8,838 nucleotides of DNA from Veillonella sp. (lineage in GTDB: Bacteria; Bacillota; Negativicutes; Veillonellales; Veillonellaceae): NCBI GenBank assembly GCA_019419725.1, contig DXZL01000054.1, positions 1 through 8,838 on the forward strand. The letters run 5' to 3'. How positions within the stretch are numbered: the first letter of the stretch is position 1; every line of letters begins with the position of its first letter. Shown piece after piece: positions 1 to 6,203 of the stretch. The translations under genes were made by a program, and so were the position numbers. The notes below the pieces were generated by a model, which saw nothing but the letters and a program-made list of their open reading frames with translations, ran no database searches and had not been told where the DNA came from.

Positions 1-1
1 A

Positions 2-1252
2 CACTGTGGTGACCTGCATTTAGGGGCACCCTTTCAATATGCTACAGGTATTAGCCGCGCCGTTGATCGTGCCGTGAGCGAAGCTACCTATGTAGCCTTT
101 GATACAATTATTGACACGGCTATTGATGAGCATGTTCATGCTGTTGTCATAGCTGGTGATATTTATAATAGCGAAGACCATAATCTAGAGGCACAGGTGC
201 GCTTTGTGCGCGCCATGTATCGTTTGGCGGAACATCGCATTGCGGTTTATATGGTGCAAGGTAATCATGACCCTGCTGAAAGCTGGAAGGCTCAATTGCA
301 GATGCCTGACAATGTGCATGTATTCTCTAGTGAACAAGTACAACGGTTCCCATTAATTGTTAACAATATAGAAATTGGTGGCGTTTACGGTATTAGCTGT
401 GGACATGGTAATGAAAGCGACAATTATGCGCGCCAATACCGTGCCTTTGAACGAGATGAGTTTTCTTTGGCTGTCATGCACGGGACGGTAGGTTCTAGTG
501 CAGGCTCTGAAAACCATAATGTGACCGGCCCGTGCAGTTTAACTGATCTTGCAGAGGCAGCTATGGATTATTGGGCGTTAGGACATATTCACAAATCTCA
601 AGTTCTTAGCGAGGAACCTCTTGTTGTCTATTCCGGTAATCCTCAAGGTTTACACCGCAAGGAAATAGGCCCTAAGGGGTGCTATCTCGTCTCTGTATCT
701 CATAATGGTCATTGTGAACCTCGTTTCATTGAAACAAGTGCTATTCGTTTTGAAGAAATCAAAATTGATATTGCAGGCATGAAAACGGAAGCAGAATTCT
801 TAGAAATTTTACGCCATAAAAAAGAGAATCTGCGTAAGCAACATAAGAAAAATATCTTGCTTTCCATCGTTCTCGTAGGTACAGGTCCATTGCATCGTTT
901 ATGTACACAAGAAGGTGTGCGCAAATTATGGTTGCAAGAGTCCCAAAGTGAAGAGAAAAGCAAGTCTATATTTGTTATGCCTTATCGCATGATGTGTAAT
1001 ACGCGACCTAGCATTAATTTGGCTGAACGTAGATTGTTATCCGATGTAGTAGGGGATTATTTACGCGCCTATGACGATATGGTTGATGGCAATGCTGTAC
1101 AGACGGCACGTCAAATTTTGGCAGAACGACCTGAGTTTAAACGCTTAGGTGTATATGCTGAGTTGTTAAGTGATGAATTATTGCTTCGCGCCTTGAAGCG
1201 CTGTGAAATTGAAGGTGTTACTGTATTGATGGGGGCTAACGATGAACATTAA
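2..1252 (+). CDS. yhaO: Mre11/SbcD-like DNA repair metallophosphoesterase (YhaO type), 5' end missing
   Basis: A calcineurin-like phosphoesterase of the SbcD/Mre11 nuclease group, which as a family uses two metal ions (usually Mn) to cut DNA. The reading frame is open from base 2, and the first visible residues, HCGDLHLGAPF, are the first metal-binding motif (D-x-H). The true start therefore lies a few codons before the window, and the GTG at 74 is an internal valine. All remaining motifs are present, numbered from base 2: GD (D53), GNHD (N88, H89), the MHG histidine (H160) and GHIH (H195, H197). After about residue 230 comes a charged C-terminal region without a recognised catalytic motif, probably the partner- or DNA-binding cap. 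At least 416 residues are encoded, near the Bacillus YhaO length. It overlaps the ATPase gene by 11 bases, which suggests coupled translation and a Mre11-Rad50-like complex. YhaO rather than SbcD proper is inferred from this partner. Confidence 0.88.
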   Translation, partial: HCGDLHLGAPFQYATGISRAVDRAVSEATYVAFDTIIDTAIDEHVHAVVIAGDIYNSEDHNLEAQVRFVRAMYRLAEHRIAVYMVQGNHDPAESWKAQLQMPDNVHVFSSEQVQRFPLIVNNIEIGGVYGISCGHGNESDNYARQYRAFERDEFSLAVMHGTVGSSAGSENHNVTGPCSLTDLAEAAMDYWALGHIHKSQVLSEEPLVVYSGNPQGLHRKEIGPKGCYLVSVSHNGHCEPRFIETSAIRFEEIKIDIAGMKTEAEFLEILRHKKENLRKQHKKNILLSIVLVGTGPLHRLCTQEGVRKLWLQESQSEEKSKSIFVMPYRMMCNTRPSINLAERRLLSDVVGDYLRAYDDMVDGNAVQTARQILAERPEFKRLGVYAELLSDELLLRALKRCEIEGVTVLMGANDEH

Positions 1253-4124
1253 ACGCATACGATTTGATGAATTTGGCCCGTATCGAAACTGGTCTTTCAC
1301 TACGGGAAATCATGGTGTTCAGCTCATGTATGGACCTAATGAAAGTGGCAAAACCTCTTTGCTTGAAGGGATGCGCACACTTCTATTTGGTGGTACTCAT
1401 AAGGCTTATGGGCCTATGACGGGTTCCCTTGATGTAGAGCGTAATGGTGAAAGCTACTACATTGGTCGTAAGGGTAAACAACTAGACTTTTACAGTCCTG
1501 GAAATCCAGCCATTCATGAGGAGCCAGCTCAACACTGGTGGCATGGTATTGATAAAAAAACATATAATCGAATATTTGCATTGACCCTTGATGATTTACA
1601 AGGGCTCGATGTTCTACAAGAGGTAGAGGTTCGGTCCCGTTTCTTCGGTGCTGAAGGAGGCGAGCATTTAGGCTCTGTCGTAAAAGATGTGGAAAAAGGT
1701 GCTACTGATCTATTAGTAGCTTCCTCCAATGGTAAACGCCGCATCAATGTGTTGATGGATGAGCTTAAAGAAAATCGTCAAAAGTTAAGCCATTTAGCCG
1801 AGCATGAAACGCAATATGTAGAATTGCAAAAAGCCTTTCATAGTACGGAACAGACTGAGGCAGAATTGCAAGGTCAGTTGCAAGAATGGAAGGAATACCG
1901 CGATGGTATAGACGTCGTATTGCGCGCATGGGATACGTATCGCCGTAGCGAAGAAGCGCGTATGCATATGCAACAGTACAATAGTGAGCTTGCCTTGAGT
2001 CGTGATGAGTTCCTTCGCATCGATGAGGAAATCAAACGAGCTCGAGATAATATGCAGTTGTGGCAGGAAAAGGAAGCGGCCTTGATGCCAGCTAACTTTA
2101 GCCCGGATAGTCCATTTGGTACGTATGGTCAAGATATTGAAGACCTTATCCAACAAGGCGCCAAGTGGGAACAATTGCGCCGCGAGTGTGAAGAAGGGGA
2201 TGCATACATTTTTAAGGTACGAGAACAATTAGAGTTTTCTCGTTCTATGCATTCTGCGTGGCGTGATGATGAGCCAATGGCTGACGATGTGAATTGGTTT
2301 GAAGGAGAGCGCTTAGCAAGTCGCTTGCGCACTGCTAAAGATCAATTATTACATTGGCAAGATCGCAAGCCTGCTGAGGCCTCTGATGATTTGCCAACAG
2401 CCAATCTCGACGGAGCATCGTTACCAAATTACAGCGAAGAGGATTTGGCGAAAAAAGAGCATCTCGAACGTGAACTAGAGCTTATCTTGATGGATATAGA
2501 TCGGGTTACAGAAAAACGGGATAGCTATGGTCCTGATGCACAACCGAGTAATTTGCCAAAGTGGTTACAACGCATTAGTGGCGTAGCTGCAGTGATTGGC
2601 GTTTTACTCGTATTAGCAGGCTTATTAGTATTAGAGTCTGTACTCTATACGATTGGCGGCTTTGTATTATTAATCCTATCTATGGCGTTGTTCTGGTATG
2701 CTACATGGAGACGTCATAACGGCAATTCTGATGTATCTAAACTGAATTATGAGTTACAAATCTTGTCATCTCGTAAATCTGATGTAGAACATCAGCTAGA
2801 GGCGTTGATTAAGGCCGCAACACCTGTGGTGAGCCCAATTCCATCCATTGAAGGAGCGGCACATCTTGATCGTTGGATCCAAGAAGGTCATACATTACAA
2901 GCTATTTATGATGAGGCCCTTGCAGCTTGGCAGAATTGGTTGCCTCAAGGTGCGGCGAAGAGCCTTAACGAAGATGATTTCTTTGGACTCAAACAAGAGT
3001 ATGATCAATATCATGAACAATTGCGCACCATTGAAGGCTATGAAAAGCGATTAGCTGAGCATAAAGAAGGCTTACGTGTTATCGAAGACCAAGCGATGAC
3101 ATTGTGGTATAACCTTGGTGTTGAGGCGCCAGTATCTCCTACAGAGTTAAAACGTATTTATAACCAATACAAAAACTTCCAACAAAATAAAATTGTATGG
3201 GAACAAAAGGAAGCACAACGTAAAAGCTTCCGCAATGAGTATGATAATTGGCACCGCAAAGAAAAAGAATTACTACTTCGTCAACAAGAGCTCTTGCACA
3301 AGGCTGGTATGGAAAGCTCCAACGAGTATCGTCAACATCTTATTGATGAAGATCAATACAAGCAATGGCAAACCATTTACAAACAAAGTCAGGTTCAGTT
3401 AGACTTACTAGCGCCTGATGCGGAGAATAGGGATTTATTCTATCGCCGCTTGCGTGAAGGCAATAAGGATAATTGGGTTGATGAATTGGCGCATTCTGAA
3501 CGAGAAATAGCATCCATTGAAGACAAGTTGGCAATATTATATGAGCGCCGTGGTCAAGTTGTGGAGTCTATGCGTGCCCTAGGTTCTGACCAAGAGCAAC
3601 ACCAAATGCTTCAAGAGCGTGAAGCGTTACAAAATGAACTGGAATCTGCTCTTGAAGATTGGGCTACTCAAGTATTGATGAGCCACTGCATGGATAAGGC
3701 TCAACAGTCCTATGAGCAAGAAAAACAGCCTCATATGTTAGAGCTTGCATCTTCTTATATAGAACGTTTAACTGGCGGTATCTATACCTTTGATATCCTC
3801 GGGATCAACGAAGGCGTAGCACTGGTTAATGGTAATGGAGAACGCTTAGAACTTAAGTTCTGGTCTAGTGGCTTAGCCGATCAAGTCTACTTGGCATTGC
3901 GCCTAGCATTAGCTAAGGTATTCTCTTACCAAGTTGAATCCTTGCCAATTATCCTAGACGATATTCTCGTGCGCTTTGATGAAAACCGTCAACGTAGTGC
4001 GTTAGAACTATTAGCAGAAATAGGCAAGAACCAACAAATCTGGTTGTTTACATGCCAACGCTCTGTATTTGATATGGCTCAATCCGTTACAGGTATTGAT
4101 TGCCATAGATTAAGTCGCAATTAA
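1242..4124 (+). CDS. yhaN: Rad50/SbcC-like AAA ATPase with central membrane hairpin (YhaN type)
   Basis: A 960-residue ATPase of the SMC/Rad50 fold, close to the length of Bacillus YhaN. The N-terminal half-domain has the Walker A motif GPNESGKT (residues 31-38). Long Gln/Glu/Lys-rich stretches, likely coiled coil, run from about 170 to 440 and 495 to 840. The C-terminal half-domain has an ABC-type signature, SSGLADQ (875-881), and a Walker B strand LPIILDD ending at D906-D907, followed by VRFDENR. Two hydrophobic segments, about 446-464 and 467-487, sit almost exactly mid-protein. No CxxC zinc hook is visible. The position of the Rad50 H-loop histidine reads FTCQ (936-939). The start is ATG with a G-rich site at 1228-1235, inside the end of the nuclease gene. 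Inferred role: ATP-driven partner of the upstream nuclease in DNA end processing, possibly at the membrane. The gene name is by resemblance; the function of YhaN is poorly defined. Confidence 0.85.
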   Translation: MNIKRIRFDEFGPYRNWSFTTGNHGVQLMYGPNESGKTSLLEGMRTLLFGGTHKAYGPMTGSLDVERNGESYYIGRKGKQLDFYSPGNPAIHEEPAQHWWHGIDKKTYNRIFALTLDDLQGLDVLQEVEVRSRFFGAEGGEHLGSVVKDVEKGATDLLVASSNGKRRINVLMDELKENRQKLSHLAEHETQYVELQKAFHSTEQTEAELQGQLQEWKEYRDGIDVVLRAWDTYRRSEEARMHMQQYNSELALSRDEFLRIDEEIKRARDNMQLWQEKEAALMPANFSPDSPFGTYGQDIEDLIQQGAKWEQLRRECEEGDAYIFKVREQLEFSRSMHSAWRDDEPMADDVNWFEGERLASRLRTAKDQLLHWQDRKPAEASDDLPTANLDGASLPNYSEEDLAKKEHLERELELILMDIDRVTEKRDSYGPDAQPSNLPKWLQRISGVAAVIGVLLVLAGLLVLESVLYTIGGFVLLILSMALFWYATWRRHNGNSDVSKLNYELQILSSRKSDVEHQLEALIKAATPVVSPIPSIEGAAHLDRWIQEGHTLQAIYDEALAAWQNWLPQGAAKSLNEDDFFGLKQEYDQYHEQLRTIEGYEKRLAEHKEGLRVIEDQAMTLWYNLGVEAPVSPTELKRIYNQYKNFQQNKIVWEQKEAQRKSFRNEYDNWHRKEKELLLRQQELLHKAGMESSNEYRQHLIDEDQYKQWQTIYKQSQVQLDLLAPDAENRDLFYRRLREGNKDNWVDELAHSEREIASIEDKLAILYERRGQVVESMRALGSDQEQHQMLQEREALQNELESALEDWATQVLMSHCMDKAQQSYEQEKQPHMLELASSYIERLTGGIYTFDILGINEGVALVNGNGERLELKFWSSGLADQVYLALRLALAKVFSYQVESLPIILDDILVRFDENRQRSALELLAEIGKNQQIWLFTCQRSVFDMAQSVTGIDCHRLSRN

Positions 4125-4131
4125 ATGTAAC

Positions 4132-4160
4132 CCCTGTGAAGGTATATAGCTTTCACAGGG
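4132..4160 (+). other. Stem-loop after the ATPase gene, no U-tract
   Basis: A perfect 9-bp inverted repeat, CCCTGTGAA (4132-4140) with TTCACAGGG (4152-4160), begins 8 bases after the ATPase stop codon. It can be extended by a wobble pair and a G-C pair to leave a 7-base loop. The bases after it (AATAGTAATGG) are not a U-tract on the + strand, and the other strand has no good one either. It is thus not a classical intrinsic terminator. It may protect the 3' end of the upstream mRNA, act as a weak terminator, or form part of the hemE leader. Confidence 0.5.
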
Positions 4161-4175
4161 AATAGTAATGGCGAC

Positions 4176-4216
4176 GTTACAAATGATGTAACTAAAGTAA
4201 CTGTTTTAGTTATCAT
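4176..4216 (+). promoter_or_regulatory. Repeat-rich candidate promoter/operator of the heme operon
   Basis: This stretch holds a perfect 6-bp inverted repeat with a 5-base spacer, GTTACA (4176-4181) and TGTAAC (4187-4192). A second inverted repeat, TAACT (4198-4202) and AGTTA (4208-4212), also has a 5-base spacer. GTAACT occurs twice in direct orientation (4188-4193 and 4197-4202). A possible -10 element is TATCAT (4211-4216), but the -35 position 17 bases upstream (GTAACT) matches the consensus in only half its bases, so promoter placement is weak. The symmetry suggests binding of a dimeric regulator in front of hemE. No known operator (Fur, PerR or FNR consensus) is matched, and which factor would bind is unknown. 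Confidence 0.35.
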
Positions 4217-4240
4217 AGTGTGTTAGTATTGATTAGAAAG

Positions 4241-4247
4241 AAAGGGG
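4241..4247 (+). promoter_or_regulatory. Ribosome binding site deciding the hemE TTG start
   Basis: AAAGGGG sits 8 bases before the TTG at 4256, the normal spacing. The in-frame GTG at 4220 and TTG at 4229 further upstream have no purine-rich site before them. This supports the rare TTG start and a protein beginning MNTAYLDMIQG, which fits the usual HemE N-terminus. Confidence 0.7.
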
Positions 4248-4255
4248 TTGAGTAC

Positions 4256-5299
4256 TTGAATACAGCATATTTAGATATGATCCAAGGTAAGAACCCTGGT
4301 GTAACACCTGTGTGGTATATGCGCCAAGCTGGTCGTAGCCAAGCGGAATACCGCAAAATTAAAGAAAAATATACACTCTTTGAAATTACAAAAGAGCCTG
4401 AATTATGTGCTCGTGTTACAGAGCTACCTGTAAAAGAATACGGCGTAGATGCAGCCATCCTTTATAAGGATATTATGAGTCCTATGGTGGGGATGAATGT
4501 AAACGTAGAACTCAAGGCTGGTGTGGGCCCTGTGTTTAATACACCGATTCGCTCCATGGCTGATGTAGATACATTAGATACCTTTGATCCTACAAAGGTA
4601 GATTATATTGGGAAAACAATTAGGTTATTAACATCCGGTATGCTCGACGTTCCGCTCATTGGGTTCTGTGGCGCACCATTTACGATTGCGTCTTACCTCA
4701 TCGAAGGGGGACCAACAAAGAATTATAATAAGACCCGTGGCATGCTTATAGGTGCACCAGATGTGTGGAATGCGTTGATGACAAAGTTAGCAGATATGTC
4801 CATTGAATATTTGTCTATGCAAGCCGAAGCAGGTGCGAATGCATTACAAATCTTCGACTCTTGGGTTGGTGCAGTGAATGCGGACCAATATAAACAAGGT
4901 ATTTATCCTCATATGGAACGCATTATTAAGACTGTAAAGGAGCGATACCCTAACTTGCCTATGGCTATGAATGGTGTTGGTACAGATCATCTCGTATCTA
5001 TTTGGTCTCATTTGCCATTGGATGTAATCGCTCTTGATTGGCGTAGCTCCATCGTTATGGCTAATGAACGAGGCGTAACACAAACGGTACAAGGTAATCT
5101 CGATCCAGCCTACTTATTCGCTGATGAAAAAACATTAGCTCACGAAGTGGATCGTATCTTACTTGATGGTGTTCGTTATGGCCGTCATATCTTTAACTTA
5201 GGTCATGGCGTATTCCCAGAGGCGGATCCTAAAAAGCTCCATTGGCTCACAGACTATGTACATGAACGCAGTCGTGAATTATGGGCACAAGAGGGGTAA
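4256..5299 (+). CDS. hemE: Uroporphyrinogen III decarboxylase
   Basis: Removes four acetate carboxyl groups from uroporphyrinogen III to give coproporphyrinogen III in the cytoplasm, the first step committed to heme. The 347-residue product matches the family length and closely resembles Bacillus HemE. The N-terminal signature PVWYMRQAGR carries the substrate-binding arginines R23 and R27. The essential aspartate is D72 in ILYKDIM. The second signature, GFCGAPFTIASYLIEGG (136-152), includes Y147. S202 lies in FDSWVG, and H317 in FNLGHGVFPEADP. The start is TTG at 4256, chosen from the ribosome binding site at 4241; a longer reading from GTG 4220 adds 12 residues with no supporting site. It is the first gene of the hemE-hemH-hemY operon, with a 4-base gap to hemH. 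The repeat-rich leader upstream may regulate it. The assignment is firm; the exact start is slightly less so. Confidence 0.96.
   Translation: MNTAYLDMIQGKNPGVTPVWYMRQAGRSQAEYRKIKEKYTLFEITKEPELCARVTELPVKEYGVDAAILYKDIMSPMVGMNVNVELKAGVGPVFNTPIRSMADVDTLDTFDPTKVDYIGKTIRLLTSGMLDVPLIGFCGAPFTIASYLIEGGPTKNYNKTRGMLIGAPDVWNALMTKLADMSIEYLSMQAEAGANALQIFDSWVGAVNADQYKQGIYPHMERIIKTVKERYPNLPMAMNGVGTDHLVSIWSHLPLDVIALDWRSSIVMANERGVTQTVQGNLDPAYLFADEKTLAHEVDRILLDGVRYGRHIFNLGHGVFPEADPKKLHWLTDYVHERSRELWAQEG
5291..5296 (+). promoter_or_regulatory. Ribosome binding site deciding the hemH GTG start
   Basis: GAGGGG, which is also the last two sense codons of hemE, lies 7 bases before GTG 5304. The open frame extends back to a GTG at 5205 inside hemE, but the conserved ferrochelatase N-terminus (KGLLFLSYGSP) begins just after 5304, so 5304 is the better start. 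Translation is probably coupled to hemE termination. Confidence 0.7.
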
Positions 5300-5303
5300 G
5301 CTA

Positions 5304-6203
5304 GTGAACATCGAGAAAAAAGGATTATTATTCTTATCCTATGGTAGCCCTTCAAGTAAGGATGATTTAGTACCATATATGACGAGTATTCGTCATGGTC
5401 GCGTACCGACCGATGCTGAAGTTGCAAATCTTACCCATCGTTATGATGTCATTGGTCAATGGTCCAACGTAGAATTACAAACGATGGCAGAACGTCAATA
5501 TAATAGACTGCTTACGTTGTTGCCATCCATACCATCGGCCATCGGATATCTTCATATGAAGCCGTCCATTGCTGATGCGGTAGATGCATTAGTCAAACAA
5601 GGTGTAGAGCATATTATCGCTATCGTAACGGCTCCATTCTTTACGTCTCTTGGTACAGGGGCCTATGAGAAGCAAGTACAAGCGGCAATTGGTACCTATC
5701 AAGGGGTAACCTTTGATATGATTCGCTCTTGGTGGGATCAACCTTCCTTTATCGAGTATTGGGTAAAAGCAGTTTCAGACTGCATCAATAACACTAAAGA
5801 TGTATTTGTTATTTTTAGTGCTCATAGCATACCTCTTATTAATAGTCATAATGCAGACTCTTATGCTTTGGCCTTAGAGGAAAGTGCAAAAGAAATCGCT
5901 CAATGTTGCGATTTAGAACAGTGGTCTGTAGCTTGGCAGAGCGCAGCCCCTCATGGGCAATGGTTAGGGCCAACCGTAGCAGAAGCAATCAATCAAGCTC
6001 TACGTAGTGGTGCGATACATATAGCCTTTGTACCATTTGGCTTTGTAAGCAATCATGTAGAGGTATTGTACGATAATGATGTAGAGTGTAAAGAACTCGT
6101 TGATGCTGGCGGCGCTGTATATATGCGTGCAGAAATGCCGAATTGTGATGAAACATTCTTGCAAGCGATGGCGAGTGCAATAATAGAAAGGATTCATTCG
6201 TGA
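5304..6203 (+). CDS. hemH: Ferrochelatase, coproporphyrin-type (CpfC)
   Basis: Inserts ferrous iron into a porphyrin. The pathway context points to coproporphyrin III as substrate, giving Fe-coproporphyrin (coproheme). The 299-residue product is slightly shorter than the roughly 310-residue Bacillus enzyme and resembles it along its length. The N-terminal LSYGSP has Y13, matching the tyrosine typical of coproporphyrin ferrochelatases. RHGRVP follows. The catalytic histidine is H174 in FSAHSIP, and the catalytic glutamate is E253 in NHVEVLYDNDVECK. There is no membrane segment and no C-terminal cysteine cluster for an iron-sulfur centre, so it should be cytoplasmic. One oddity is that the usual RYxxIGGxSPL motif reads RYDVIGQWSNV, losing the second Gly and the Pro. 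The start is GTG with its site in the end of hemE. The stop codon overlaps the hemY start by 4 bases (GTGA). Confidence 0.94.
   Translation: MNIEKKGLLFLSYGSPSSKDDLVPYMTSIRHGRVPTDAEVANLTHRYDVIGQWSNVELQTMAERQYNRLLTLLPSIPSAIGYLHMKPSIADAVDALVKQGVEHIIAIVTAPFFTSLGTGAYEKQVQAAIGTYQGVTFDMIRSWWDQPSFIEYWVKAVSDCINNTKDVFVIFSAHSIPLINSHNADSYALALEESAKEIAQCCDLEQWSVAWQSAAPHGQWLGPTVAEAINQALRSGAIHIAFVPFGFVSNHVEVLYDNDVECKELVDAGGAVYMRAEMPNCDETFLQAMASAIIERIHS
6185..6192 (+). promoter_or_regulatory. Ribosome binding site for hemY
   Basis: AGAAAGGA lies 7 bases before GTG 6200, inside the last codons of hemH. It supports the GTG start and the GTGA overlap, a typical arrangement for translational coupling. Confidence 0.65.

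Noticed and set aside
74..76. GTG as the start of the nuclease gene
   Set aside because: The D-x-H metal motif lies upstream in the same frame (from base 2), so the gene begins before the window.
1794..2228. 144-codon open frame on the minus strand
   Set aside because: It lies wholly inside the ATPase coding sequence, has no ribosome binding site context and shows no recognisable protein features; it is a shadow of the coding frame.
4176..4192. FNR, Fur or PerR box before hemE
   Set aside because: GTTACA-N5-TGTAAC does not match those consensus sites; only an unspecified dimer site can be proposed.
5205..5303. N-terminal extension of hemH from GTG 5205
   Set aside because: It runs inside hemE and encodes no conserved residues. 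GTG 5304 has a ribosome binding site and the family N-terminus.
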